Below, one piece after another: positions 9,550-18,796 of a stretch of DNA of 64,000 nucleotides. Every line of letters starts with the position of its first letter. The first letter of the stretch is position 1. The translations under genes and the position numbers were made by a program. Source of the DNA: Bacteroidota bacterium (GTDB lineage: Bacteria; Bacteroidota; Ignavibacteria; Ignavibacteriales; Ignavibacteriaceae); assembly GCA_021777835.1 (NCBI GenBank), contig JAJYDC010000002.1, positions 153,810 through 217,809 on the forward strand. Direction: 5' to 3'. The notes beneath the pieces are model-generated. The model was not told where the DNA came from and searched no databases. It was given only the letters and a program-made list of their open reading frames with translations.

Positions 9550-10380
9550 TTATAAGTCGAAACTAAATCCAAATGATGCATAGTTTTCATTCAAATCGTA
9601 ATAAAGTCCGTGGATGCTTTTCCCGGAAGTATACGAGACTAGAATTCGAAAACCTTTACCGTTGTATTTTCCAAATTTAATTCCCGCTTCAATTATATTA
9701 TTACCCGTATAATTCCCAATTTGACTTAGCTTAAAGTCATCTGCAAGAAAGGGAGTTACGTTCTTTCCGGCTAGGTTAACAAGATAATAATCGAATCCTG
9801 CTTGATAGATACCTCTTCCGATCGTAGTAGGGATCCGATGGAATAAATATGTAAAGCCTCCGTAAATACGAAATTCATTTATTTTATAATAAGGCAGGAC
9901 CTCAATAAATTCTCTGCTATATACAAATGGTACCCTGCCGTTGCGCCAGACAGAGTTTTGTTCGTCATAGCTTCCGTCTACCAAGTGTGCACTGATATGG
10001 CTTAAGCGAATACGGAACCCGTATTCATAATTTCCCTCAATAACCTTATACCCAGAATTGATGCCAAAGAAATAATCAATTGTTTCTACTGGGAAGCGAA
10101 AATTATTTTCATTTCTTAACCTGGTAAATGTAAATAAATCAGCTCCGAATGAAAGAGTTGAATTCCCATTATGTACTTGATATACATCTGAAGAAATACC
10201 TGCATCAAGTTTTAATCTTCTCTCCCCAAATAGATAGGAAGAGCCGTCTCTTGCTTCAAGTATATTCGCAGTGAAGGGCTGTATATTTAATTTATTTGGG
10301 AACCATGATTCTGTTGACTGTGAATAAGATAATTTAGGTATTATCGCTAGTAGTATTAAAATAATTGAGCATTTCCGCAT
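9550..10380 (-). CDS. Envelope beta-barrel-like protein, possibly DUF1207 family
   Basis: 276 residues. It has a signal peptide (MRKCSIILILLAIIPKLSYSQ) followed by 'LNIQPFTANILEARDGSSYLF', which resembles the start of DUF1207 proteins, then alternating beta strands ending in a C-terminal phenylalanine/leucine (GFSFDL). It is therefore probably an outer-membrane or periplasmic barrel. The start codon directly abuts the stop of the radical SAM gene (TAAATG), so the two are coupled. I could not assign a function; the DUF1207 suggestion rests on memory of the family pattern rather than a search. Confidence 0.6.
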   Translation of the reverse strand: MRKCSIILILLAIIPKLSYSQSTESWFPNKLNIQPFTANILEARDGSSYLFGERRLKLDAGISSDVYQVHNGNSTLSFGADLFTFTRLRNENNFRFPVETIDYFFGINSGYKVIEGNYEYGFRIRLSHISAHLVDGSYDEQNSVWRNGRVPFVYSREFIEVLPYYKINEFRIYGGFTYLFHRIPTTIGRGIYQAGFDYYLVNLAGKNVTPFLADDFKLSQIGNYTGNNIIEAGIKFGKYNGKGFRILVSYTSGKSIHGLYYDLNENYASFGFSFDL

Positions 10381-11376
10381 TTAGATATTTTCCGCTTTTT
10401 TGGATATTCTTTTATTTATTTTTTGTTTGATAAGCTTATTGTAGCCATACTTAAATTTAGATGTAAGGCTAATGAATGAGTAATAATTAGTAGGGAAAGC
10501 AAATGAAGGCTCAAAGTAACAATTTACTGTGCAGCCCTGACAAAACTCAAATCTGCCTTCCATTTTTTTATAGTGTTTTAGCTTTTCGGTTTCCCTAATC
10601 TCTTTTATAGGTCTATCAATCAAGACTCTTTCATTTTCAAAATGATAGCAGGGGAGTATAATTTCATTATTTGGAGAAATTACTACTACACGGGATACTG
10701 CCTTACATCTTGGATCGTTAATGTTATTCCCACCGTCCCGTCTTAGCTTTATGAATCCTTTATTCATATAGACATCGATCTTACCGTTAATATAATTCTC
10801 AACGTAATCCATAGCTTCATTTGATAGCCCGGGGTTCCCGAAATAAGAGAATACTGGATTGACAATTAAGAGCAGTCCGTATTTTGATGCAATCTCATGC
10901 ATACGCGGAAGTTTTTTGTAAGTGTCGTTAGTTACTGTAAATAAAATATCGGGATATTCACCTAATGATTTAGCAATCTCAATACTCTTCAATACGCTCC
11001 CGTAGCAATTCACTTTCCTTATTTTGTTATGCTCTTCTTCGTCAGGCGAGTCTAAAGAAAAATGAAGCAGATTGATTTTACCGGCTAATTTGTCTGCGAA
11101 TTTAGGATATAACAAACCGTTTGTAGTTATGCTAGTCTGCATCTTTAATCCTTTTGCAAACTCAGCCATTAGATGAATCTCCTTATGCAGAAGAGGCTCT
11201 CCTCCGGTTAAATCAATAAACTTTACTCCAAGGTCAGCAAGCTGCTGAACATTGGATTTGAAATCCTCAAGCTTTGCGAACGGTGTATCTTTGAAATTCT
11301 CATGAACACCAAAATGACAGAATTCGCAAAAGGCATTACATCGATATGTTAAATAATAATTGCACAGTAATATCAT
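10381..11376 (-). CDS. Radical SAM protein with SPASM-like C-terminal cysteines
   Basis: 331 residues. The [4Fe-4S] site CxxxCxxC is at C13, C17 and C20 very near the N-terminus, followed by the SAM-binding 'DLTGGEPLLHKE' segment. The C-terminal part has further cysteines ('DPRCKAV', 'LPCYHF', 'FEFCQGCTVNC') that may bind one more cluster, as in SPASM/twitch proteins. The family includes enzymes that modify peptides, lipids (for example HpnH) and sugars. It shares a four-base ATGA overlap with the GT2 gene before it and abuts the gene after it. With GT2 and NodB next door, a role in building a glycolipid or surface polysaccharide is plausible but not shown. Confidence 0.85.
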   Translation of the reverse strand: MILLCNYYLTYRCNAFCEFCHFGVHENFKDTPFAKLEDFKSNVQQLADLGVKFIDLTGGEPLLHKEIHLMAEFAKGLKMQTSITTNGLLYPKFADKLAGKINLLHFSLDSPDEEEHNKIRKVNCYGSVLKSIEIAKSLGEYPDILFTVTNDTYKKLPRMHEIASKYGLLLIVNPVFSYFGNPGLSNEAMDYVENYINGKIDVYMNKGFIKLRRDGGNNINDPRCKAVSRVVVISPNNEIILPCYHFENERVLIDRPIKEIRETEKLKHYKKMEGRFEFCQGCTVNCYFEPSFAFPTNYYSFISLTSKFKYGYNKLIKQKINKRISKKAENI

Positions 11377-12467
11377 GAATATTCTCTTTCCTTCCAGACA
11401 ACTTTTCGGCTAATTGCAATAACAAATGGGATTAGAACAACGTAAATAATATAATATAATTGAAAGTTGAAAAAATATTTTAGGTTCCTTTGAATACCTA
11501 AGGCTTTATGGACCGGATACAATAGCAAATAGTCAACGGTTATTTTGAAGACTGCCAAATATAGCCATACGGGAGAGAAAAATAAAGGAGTAAGCAATAA
11601 ACCTAAGTTTGCTAAAAATCCCAATGCCATTATTGGGTATCCTCTGAGAGGTACAGCAAGTCCTCCGACAGACCACCGTTTTTTCTGTTTATACAATTCT
11701 TTCAAATTTCTGCACGGCTGAGATATTATTAAAGCATTCTTATCAAGGGGAAAAATTAATTTGTACTTATTCAATTTATAGATTGCCTGAAGTAAATTGA
11801 AATCCTCAGTAACGCTGAAAGGAAGGCTTTCGTATCCGCCTGCCTCAAGATAGGCACTTTTCCTGTATGACATATTATTGCCAATACAGCTTATAGGTTT
11901 GTTAATATTGATTGTACCTGAAGCCGCAATTAAAAGATAAACGAAGTCTATTGCCTGCATTCCGCTAAAGCCGCCAAATGCTGATTGAGTAGTAAATCCA
12001 TTTACAATAGCCACATCATTTTGATAATAGGAAGCAATTGTTGTCGCCCATTGCGGGCTTACTTCGCAATCTGCATCCGTAGTTAAAATTATTTCTCCTT
12101 TAGCAATATCTATTCCGTTTGCTAAGGCGTTGGTTTTACCTTTTAATCTTCCTATCTCTTTTTTTGCTTCTATTTTCTTAAACTTAGGCTTTCCTGATAT
12201 GTATGTCTCGATCAATTCTCCGGTTGAATCGATTGATTTATCATCGACAATAATGATCTCCAATTTATCTTCTGGGTATTTAAGATTATCTAACGACTTC
12301 AAGCAACGTAATATGTTTGCTTCCTCATTTCGGGCTGCTACTATTATAGTTGCCGAGGGGAGTTGGTTCGCATTTAGTTGAGGAAATCTTTTCTTTATGC
12401 CTATAACAAAGAGAATAGACTGAATGAAATATCCGCATAGGGCTATTAGAAAAATTACCTCAGGCAT
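11373..12467 (-). CDS. Family 2 glycosyltransferase, membrane-bound processive-like
   Basis: 364 residues with one N-terminal hydrophobic segment and two or three at the C-terminus. The GT-A motifs are visible: 'SATIIVAARNEE' (38-49), DDKS (75-78), TDADC (130-134), a 'VTEDFNLL' TED motif and QKKRW, the Q(x)xRW-type motif of cellulose synthase, PgaC and related enzymes. It should use a nucleotide sugar on the cytoplasmic face and may extrude or lipid-link the product. It overlaps the deacetylase gene by 13 bases and the radical SAM gene by 4. A GT2 paired with a NodB deacetylase recalls PgaC/PgaB of PNAG synthesis, but this protein is shorter than PgaC and the product is unknown. Confidence 0.87.
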   Translation of the reverse strand: MPEVIFLIALCGYFIQSILFVIGIKKRFPQLNANQLPSATIIVAARNEEANILRCLKSLDNLKYPEDKLEIIIVDDKSIDSTGELIETYISGKPKFKKIEAKKEIGRLKGKTNALANGIDIAKGEIILTTDADCEVSPQWATTIASYYQNDVAIVNGFTTQSAFGGFSGMQAIDFVYLLIAASGTININKPISCIGNNMSYRKSAYLEAGGYESLPFSVTEDFNLLQAIYKLNKYKLIFPLDKNALIISQPCRNLKELYKQKKRWSVGGLAVPLRGYPIMALGFLANLGLLLTPLFFSPVWLYLAVFKITVDYLLLYPVHKALGIQRNLKYFFNFQLYYIIYVVLIPFVIAISRKVVWKEREYS

Positions 12468-13105
12468 TCGGCTGGTTTCCCTATCTCAAATCCTTTTTTG
12501 TTTACTTCTTCCATTATCAAGTTTATTGAATCTACAATAATGTTTTTAGATTTTCTGCTATCGTGAAGGACAATAATTGAATTACTATTTAAGTATTTTC
12601 TAATGGCAAAATTAACAATATTTAAGTCATTAGTGTAATCATAAGAAAGTAATGACCACATTACATTTATTATTTTCTTTTCTGCTAGAATTTTTTGTGT
12701 ATGGAAATTAAATCTTCCGTGAGGTGGTCTAAAATATTTTACTGTGTAGTTATGATTATCCTCAAGCAAGCGGTTGAATAGATCAATCTGATTATTGAAC
12801 TCAGTATTGTCTAAGCGGGTAATAACTTCGTGATTATAGGTATGATTGCCTATCTCATGCCCTTCGCTAAGAATTTCTTTAATTAGACCAGGATTGTGTT
12901 TCGCATTTTCGCCTACGCAGAAGAATACAGATTTAACATTTAAGTCATTTAACCTCTTTAAGATCATTTGTGTGGTCTCAGATGTTGGTCCATCATCAAA
13001 TGTGAGTAGAATCTTAGACTGACTGCTTTCCCAGATAAAATCTTTGAAAAGAAGCTTAATTAAAAGCGGAGGATTATATAAATATTTTAATTGTAAAGAC
13101 TTCAC
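12455..13105 (-). CDS. Polysaccharide deacetylase (NodB homology domain, CE4)
   Basis: 216 residues forming a nearly bare NodB domain. Motif 1 TFDDGP is at 35-40 (catalytic base D37, metal D38); motif 2 is HTYNH at 88-92 (metal histidines H88 and H92); motif 3 'FRPPHGRF' follows, then a 'VLHDS' motif near the C-terminus. All residues needed for metal-dependent removal of acetyl groups from N-acetylated sugars are present. No convincing signal peptide is seen, so it may act in the cytoplasm or be poorly exported. It overlaps the TPR gene stop by four bases and the GT2 start by 13, so its substrate is probably the sugar added by that GT2. Confidence 0.88.
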   Translation of the reverse strand: MKSLQLKYLYNPPLLIKLLFKDFIWESSQSKILLTFDDGPTSETTQMILKRLNDLNVKSVFFCVGENAKHNPGLIKEILSEGHEIGNHTYNHEVITRLDNTEFNNQIDLFNRLLEDNHNYTVKYFRPPHGRFNFHTQKILAEKKIINVMWSLLSYDYTNDLNIVNFAIRKYLNSNSIIVLHDSRKSKNIIVDSINLIMEEVNKKGFEIGKPAECLR

Positions 13106-14109
13106 TTTTTAATCTTCCCCATATTAGTCGTCGGCTTTGCCTGCGACTTAATATGCTTTTTACCCAAAGGTTTATGAAGTTTTGACTTAGCTGTTTCCTT
13201 GCAGTATTTCTCAATTGCAGCATAGGCATCGAAGTATCCCATATTACCAGCTTGCTTAAAGTCGGGGCATGCTTCTTGCTTCTTACCTATTTCAATATTA
13301 GTAATACCGCGTTTAAAGTAAGCTTTTGCTTCATCAGGGTACAATGAGATTATCTTTGAGAAATCATCTATAGCTTTGTTGGGTTTATTTATAACTCTAT
13401 AAGCGTCACCTCTAAAATAATATGCATCTTTATTAGCCGGATCAATTTGCAACACCTTTGTAAAGTCCTCAATTGCATAATCAAAGTTCCCTAAGACAGC
13501 TAAATCGAATCCACGAATTAAATATGCGCTCTTATCATTAGGATTAAGTTCTATTGCCTGACTATAATCGTCAATAGCGCCGGGATAGTCTTGAAGCTCG
13601 CCCTTCACGTTGCCGCGATTTACATATGCTTCCTCATTATCCGGTTTTAGATTAATAGATTTGTTATAATCATTTAGTGCAGATTTATAATCTTGGTTTT
13701 TAGACTCGATATAAGCCCGGCTGAAATATGAGAGGTAGTTGCTCGAGTCTAATTCTATTGCTTTATTAAAATCAGATCCTGCTTTTATATACTCGTCAAG
13801 GTTGATATATTCAATTCCGCGATTTAGATACGATAATGCATTACTATCATTAAGCGATATGGCTTTTGAATATGCTTCGATTGCTTGTTTGTGTTTTGCT
13901 AATGAACCATAAGCTTTGCCTAGAATAAAATATAACTTAAAGTCATTTGGGCTCTTGTTTATTGCAAGCCGAAACTTATCAATCGCAGTATTGAAATTCC
14001 CTGATTGGTAATCTTTCTCACCGAGAATATAGTATTCATTCGCCGGCGAACAGCCTTCAATTATAGAAATCAATGCGATAATTGAAAGAATATAAAATAT
14101 CTTTTTCAT
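13102..14109 (-). CDS. TPR-repeat lipoprotein
   Basis: 335 residues. It begins MKKIFYILSIIALISIIEGCSP, a lipoprotein signal with a lipobox cysteine at residue 20. From about residue 25 to 300 there are eight or so tetratricopeptide repeats of the A-x-x-x-Y-x-x-A/G-I-x-L-x-P type ('AIEAYSKAISLNDSNALSYLNRG', 'AIDDYSQAIELNP'). The end is a basic tail (KKHIKSQAKPTT...KIKK). TPR lipoproteins are scaffolds for envelope complexes. It is the first gene of the ten-gene minus-strand run, and its stop overlaps the deacetylase start by four bases. It may assemble the polysaccharide machinery, as the TPR part of PgaA does, but this is inference. Confidence 0.85.
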   Translation of the reverse strand: MKKIFYILSIIALISIIEGCSPANEYYILGEKDYQSGNFNTAIDKFRLAINKSPNDFKLYFILGKAYGSLAKHKQAIEAYSKAISLNDSNALSYLNRGIEYINLDEYIKAGSDFNKAIELDSSNYLSYFSRAYIESKNQDYKSALNDYNKSINLKPDNEEAYVNRGNVKGELQDYPGAIDDYSQAIELNPNDKSAYLIRGFDLAVLGNFDYAIEDFTKVLQIDPANKDAYYFRGDAYRVINKPNKAIDDFSKIISLYPDEAKAYFKRGITNIEIGKKQEACPDFKQAGNMGYFDAYAAIEKYCKETAKSKLHKPLGKKHIKSQAKPTTNMGKIKK

Positions 14110-14264
14110 TCCAAAGTGATTTTATTTATATATGTGAATTTACAGAATGATGGACTAAAATTCTTGGTGATTTAAGGTAATCTATAGCAATTATATTTAG
14201 TTTTATAATTCCAGCATGATTTTGATTGAGACTTGTTTTAACGTTTGATGGATAGTTGGTTAAT

Positions 14265-15533
14265 TTAGGCAGAGATAACTTTTCCCTTCGTTTCGGGGAA
14301 TACCCAAATCCATGCGCCTGTTAATAGTGCGAATAAAGCTGCAAGTGAGATGCCTCCGCTTAGTCCATATTGTAAAGCTATTGTAGCAATTATTACCGGA
14401 GTAAAAAATTGAATACCTCGTGCGAGATTAAAAGCCGAACCCATTGCTGTGTTTCTAATATCGGTTGGAAATAACTCGGCGAATAGTGGTCCATATCCGC
14501 TAAACATTCCCGTACCTAGACCTACGAGAAACATGAAGCTTAATATCAGTGGTGGGAAATTGGCTACATAATTCCACATCAGTGTTATCATGATTAATCC
14601 TAGAGCCATAATAACTGAATAAACTGAATAGGCCGGTCTTCTCCCAAAGTGATCAGCAAAGAAGCCGAAAGTAAAATATCCTAGTAAACCTCCGGCTTGT
14701 GTTATTAACATCCATACTGCAGATTTGGAAAGTGTATATTGCCTTTCGTGATGCAGGTATGCTGGCAACCATGTGTAGGTAAACCAATATGCAGACATAT
14801 CAAATATTGCTAGAATAAGACACTTTATGAAGAGGTTTCTGTATTTATTTGTGAAGAGTATAAAAAAGCTATTTTTTTCTTTCTTAAATATTATGTTAGA
14901 AGATGGGGAGTAATCTAAGCTTGAATTCTTGCGGGCAAGCCAAACATCAGATTCGGGTAATTCCTTTCGGATGTATGTGACAAATAGTGCAGGTAAAATG
15001 GATATAAAGAAGCATCCTCTCCATCCGATTATATTTTCAAGGAAGCCTCCTACAATAGAAGCAAGAACGATTCCGAAAGGTGCACCGGTTTGCATAAAGG
15101 CACCATAGCGTCCGCGTTGTTTAGCAGGGAAAGTTTCGCTGATATATGTTTGTCCAGTTGCCCATTCACCGCCGACACCGAGTCCCGTTATAATTCTGAA
15201 TAACAATAGAATTGCAATTGAAGATGAGATGCCGCATAGAAAAGTGCCGATACTATATGTTAGGATTGTCCACTGAAGTACGCTTTTCCTGCCGAAGCGG
15301 TCCGAAAGGATACCAAATAGTACGCCACCTAATGCAGTAGCGGCTAATGATGAGCCTAAAACATAAGAAAGTTGAATGTCTGAAAGATGAAGTTCTTTGC
15401 CGATGGGCATTAGGAGAAATGAGAAGAGGATAAGGTCGTAGAAGTCAAATACCCATCCGGCCCAGCTCATATATAATATCTTGAAGTGAAGCTTGGTAGG
15501 CTTCTCATACTCATTAAGTAACTTATTATCCAT
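14265..15533 (-). CDS. MFS transporter, sugar/organic-acid:H+ symporter type
   Basis: About 422 residues from the ATG at 15533. A TTG at 15563 would extend the frame by ten residues but has no ribosome site. Twelve hydrophobic segments are visible. The MFS signature 'GILSDRFGRKSVLQW' lies between helices 2 and 3, 'GLGVGGEWATGQTYISETFP' at helices 4-5, and a second 'GFFADHFGRRPAYS' in the C-terminal half. The start 'GWVFDFYDLILFSF' is typical of the MHS/SHS families that carry aromatic acids, lactate or sialic acid. The substrate cannot be fixed. It stands alone between the ten-gene operon and the TonB-dependent receptor. Confidence 0.85.
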   Translation of the reverse strand: MDNKLLNEYEKPTKLHFKILYMSWAGWVFDFYDLILFSFLLMPIGKELHLSDIQLSYVLGSSLAATALGGVLFGILSDRFGRKSVLQWTILTYSIGTFLCGISSSIAILLLFRIITGLGVGGEWATGQTYISETFPAKQRGRYGAFMQTGAPFGIVLASIVGGFLENIIGWRGCFFISILPALFVTYIRKELPESDVWLARKNSSLDYSPSSNIIFKKEKNSFFILFTNKYRNLFIKCLILAIFDMSAYWFTYTWLPAYLHHERQYTLSKSAVWMLITQAGGLLGYFTFGFFADHFGRRPAYSVYSVIMALGLIMITLMWNYVANFPPLILSFMFLVGLGTGMFSGYGPLFAELFPTDIRNTAMGSAFNLARGIQFFTPVIIATIALQYGLSGGISLAALFALLTGAWIWVFPETKGKVISA

Positions 15534-15563
15534 ACAATATTGTGTAAAAGTATTGTCCAACAA

Positions 15564-15926
15564 TTTGTTAATTACTTATTGTAGAAATAAACTTTTATTT
15601 GAGGTTACTTCTGATCAACCCTATTCCATTTAATCCATATCCCAACATTTGATTTTAGTGGCGCGTTTAATTTAATATATTTTTTGGAAATAAAAAGCTT
15701 TTGATGATTGATTTAGGAGAAACCCTTAAAAACTCTTCACGGATGATTTGACAGACGAAAAGGATATTGCATAATAGAGAAAATGAATTTCATAATTATC
15801 TAATTTGTTTATTCCATGCACTAAGAGTAATAAAAAACTCCGTGCAACCGACACGGAGTTCCTCTTTCCCTTCAACATATGACCTTGGTCGTACGTTTTT
15901 GGAATATTTATTATAATAGCAAGAAT
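15564..15926 (-). other. Intergenic stretch between receptor and MFS gene
   Basis: 363 bases between two minus-strand genes. It holds the terminator of the upstream receptor gene at 15832-15860. Nothing else is recognisable; the remaining AT-rich part next to 15560 should contain the promoter of the MFS transporter. Confidence 0.6.
15832..15860 (-). terminator. Rho-independent terminator of the TonB-dependent receptor gene
   Basis: A perfect 9-bp stem (15836-15844 pairing with 15852-15860) with a 7-base loop. Read on the minus strand it ends in a run of T residues (the A run at 15832-15837). It lies 67 bases beyond the receptor stop codon. Confidence 0.88.
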
Positions 15927-18383
15927 TTAATCAGAATTCATTTCATCATCGCTAGGCATGTCTTTTACTTTATCTTTATTTTTAAAGTTATTTAAATTAT
16001 ACGATATTCCGAGGTAATAAATCCTTGAGTCTCTTTGACCTTCACTAAATAACGAGAAGCCTGTCCCATAAGTTGTGCCGCTATATTTTCTTGTATTAAA
16101 AATATCAGTGGCTCTTAAAGTTACCGAAAGATTTCCATCCATAAAGTCTTTCTTAAGAGCGAGATCTGTAAAGTATAATGCATCAGAACGTCCTTGAGGA
16201 GTTACAGTAGGGGAATTGTAGGTATAAGAAACCTGGAATGATAATGTCTTATCAAGTTTAAGTGTAGTATTTGCTCTGCCTGTCCAGCTATAGCTATAAC
16301 CGTTTACTCCGGTTACATAAACCGGATCGCTGATATCGGTTCTGAAATATGATACGTTAGCATTGTAGTTCCACCACGATGTAATTCTTCCGTTACCTAC
16401 TAATTCAGAGCCGTAATTTTTTTGACTAGCAATATTCTGAAATGAAGTCATTGTTATACCATTATTCTGCAAAGTACTAATCCTTGTTATCAATCCTGTC
16501 GTTTGTTTAAGGAACAATGCAGCATATACATTTATATTAAATATAAAAGAACTATAGCCCATTTCATAAGAATCAGTATATTGAGGCATTAGGTTAGGAT
16601 TACCTTTTGAAAGATTAAGAGAGTCAGAATAATTTATAAACGGATTTAGATTCCATGGTTTAGGTCTGTCGACTCTTCTGGTGTAACTAACTCTAAATTC
16701 ATCGACAGGAGAAAAATCATAAGCGAAATAAATTGAAGGATATAGGCTATAATAATGACTATTATAGGTAGTCCCTTCATTTAATAGAGTTGATTTAGTA
16801 ATAGCATCTTCGCCTCGCAATCCACCCTGGAATTTGAAGCCTCCTATAGATCCGGTATAAATTGCATATATAGCGTGTATCTGTTCCTGATAGCTAAAAT
16901 TATTGCTTCTGCCCAGATTATTTATCCAGTCATTTCCGCTTGGGTCATAATTAAAATAGTTATAGTCCATTCCCAAATTTCTGATTGAACTCTTAAAACC
17001 TGCTTCAAGTCTGCTAGTCTTACTAAAAGGCTGTACATAATTAGACTGGATGATTAATAATTTATTTGAATTAGCATAAGTATTATTTATTGAGGAAGAC
17101 GGCAGGGAAGAAGTGCTTCCGCCCGTTAACAAGTAATTCATATCAGTTATAGAAGCACTGTTCATTGAAAAATCCAGATACATAATATCAGCGGTTAACT
17201 GTCTTCCTTTTTGTTCGAAATCTTTTGTATAATCAAGCGAGTAGTTAATTCCCTGCAGACTTCTATTGCCGCTGGTATTAGTTAAGAAATAGTCCTCTAA
17301 AGTAGAAGCGCTGTCTAGCTGATAATTGCTAATTCCTCCGCTATTAGTAGAATAGAATCTTCTGTATTGAACTGAACCTGATATTGTATTAAAATCATTC
17401 AGCATATATTCCGTACCAAAATGGAAATTACCCATGTTAAAATTATTCTTAGAGGAATTTGTCTGATCCAAATAATTTAAATTGGAACCGTATGTATTTG
17501 TCCTATCTGAAAGTCCTGTCCTATTGAATTGATTAAACCTTCCGCCTATATCGCCGAAGAAATTAAGATCGCCGGTTCTATAATTGAAATTTGCAGTACC
17601 ATTATACTTATTTCCCGTTCCTGCGTTTAAGTTGAATACACCATTAAAGCCGGGATTACTTTTTTTCTTAAGTACAATATTGATTATGCCGGCGGTGCCG
17701 TCCGGATCATATTTAGATGATGGGTTAGTGACAACTTCGACAGACTGAATTGAATTAGCCGGGATTTGTGTAAGAACATCATTACTGCTTAATCCTGAAA
17801 AGCCTGAAGGTTTTCCGTCAACCAAGATCGTAACATTGCTATTTCCTCTCAGACTTATATTACCGTCAATATCCACTTGTATTGCCGGAATATTCTGCAT
17901 TACGTCTAATGCTGATCCGCTAGAACTTACTAAATCTTTATCGACGTTTATTACTTGTTTATCCAGGTTAGTAACAATCATTTCTTTATCGGCTCTTACT
18001 ACTACACCGCTCATTTGAATTGAAGATGGTACAATGCTTACCAATCCTAATTCAGCAGCTTGGCTTTTAGAAGTAATATTAATATTGGTTATGACTGTTG
18101 ATTTATAACCTACAAAAGAAATTTTTGCATAGTATTTCCCGGGTCTAACATTGGTAATTATGAATTCGCCCTTGCTATTAGAAACCGTACCATTAATTAC
18201 AGATGAATCTTTTGCAGAAAATAGACTTACATTAGCATAATCAATTACTTTTTTAGTGCTTGAATCAATTACCTTACCTTTTATAAACCCCGAAATGAGG
18301 TTTGCATTTTCATTATTTTTATTCTGAGCAGAAACTATAATATTTGCCAGAAATATCACAAGAACAACAAAATAAATCTTCAC
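15927..18383 (-). CDS. TonB-dependent receptor-like outer-membrane protein with carboxypeptidase-regulatory N-domain
   Basis: 818 residues. Order of parts: signal peptide (MKIYFVVLVIFLANIIVSAQ); carboxypeptidase-regulatory-like domain at about 33-115 ('IKGKVIDSSTKKVIDYANV'); plug domain at about 125-245 ('NIPAIQVDIDGNISLRGN', 'VTILVDGKPSGF', 'IQSVEVVTNPSSKYDPDGTAGIINIVLK'); then a long barrel of aromatic-rich strands. The group matches the OMP_b-brl_3 type of SusC-like receptors in Bacteroidota rather than a classical siderophore receptor. No SusD partner follows, so the ligand is unknown. The gene is monocistronic, with a 413-base leader region upstream and a strong terminator downstream. 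Confidence 0.88.
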   Translation of the reverse strand: MKIYFVVLVIFLANIIVSAQNKNNENANLISGFIKGKVIDSSTKKVIDYANVSLFSAKDSSVINGTVSNSKGEFIITNVRPGKYYAKISFVGYKSTVITNINITSKSQAAELGLVSIVPSSIQMSGVVVRADKEMIVTNLDKQVINVDKDLVSSSGSALDVMQNIPAIQVDIDGNISLRGNSNVTILVDGKPSGFSGLSSNDVLTQIPANSIQSVEVVTNPSSKYDPDGTAGIINIVLKKKSNPGFNGVFNLNAGTGNKYNGTANFNYRTGDLNFFGDIGGRFNQFNRTGLSDRTNTYGSNLNYLDQTNSSKNNFNMGNFHFGTEYMLNDFNTISGSVQYRRFYSTNSGGISNYQLDSASTLEDYFLTNTSGNRSLQGINYSLDYTKDFEQKGRQLTADIMYLDFSMNSASITDMNYLLTGGSTSSLPSSSINNTYANSNKLLIIQSNYVQPFSKTSRLEAGFKSSIRNLGMDYNYFNYDPSGNDWINNLGRSNNFSYQEQIHAIYAIYTGSIGGFKFQGGLRGEDAITKSTLLNEGTTYNSHYYSLYPSIYFAYDFSPVDEFRVSYTRRVDRPKPWNLNPFINYSDSLNLSKGNPNLMPQYTDSYEMGYSSFIFNINVYAALFLKQTTGLITRISTLQNNGITMTSFQNIASQKNYGSELVGNGRITSWWNYNANVSYFRTDISDPVYVTGVNGYSYSWTGRANTTLKLDKTLSFQVSYTYNSPTVTPQGRSDALYFTDLALKKDFMDGNLSVTLRATDIFNTRKYSGTTYGTGFSLFSEGQRDSRIYYLGISYNLNNFKNKDKVKDMPSDDEMNSD

Positions 18384-18796
18384 TTTATCTCCAAAACTAG
18401 ATTAATTAAACAAACTTTTAACTTTTTATTTTGTGATTTGACAAAATGGTTAATGTTAAAGTTTAAATGAATATAATACTTCCTTACCGGGTTTCATGTT
18501 TAATAACCGTTCATAGAAATCAGTATAAATATTTCATGTTTGTAATAAAAGGAGATAGGAGATTGCATCTTTGCTACTAATTTCAATATGATTCAGTTCA
18601 TAAGGCTACATGCCAGTAGGTATGATTGATATTAATCGGTTATTAGTAAGCAATCAATTAGCAACCATCTCGAATCTTCAATATTCATTATTCAAAAAAA
18701 TGCAATGTTATAAACAGAGGTTTAAGTACTAGAATAAAAAAAGGCTGCCCAGTCAGATGACCAGACAGCCTTTCTTAACATTATGGAGATAGGACT
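18384..18796 (-). other. Intergenic stretch upstream of the receptor gene
   Basis: 413 bases. The right end holds the terminator of the large secreted protein (18736-18773). The left part must carry the receptor promoter. A ten-base direct repeat TTTCATGTTT occurs at about 18492 and 18532, 40 bases apart; its role, if any, is unknown. No gene is seen. Confidence 0.5.
18736..18773 (-). terminator. Rho-independent terminator of the large secreted protein gene
   Basis: Outer stem of 8 bp (AAAGGCTG at 18740-18747 with CAGCCTTT at 18766-18773) that extends inward imperfectly. On the minus strand it runs into a T tract (18736-18740). It lies 24 bases beyond the stop of the gene at 18797. Confidence 0.85.
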
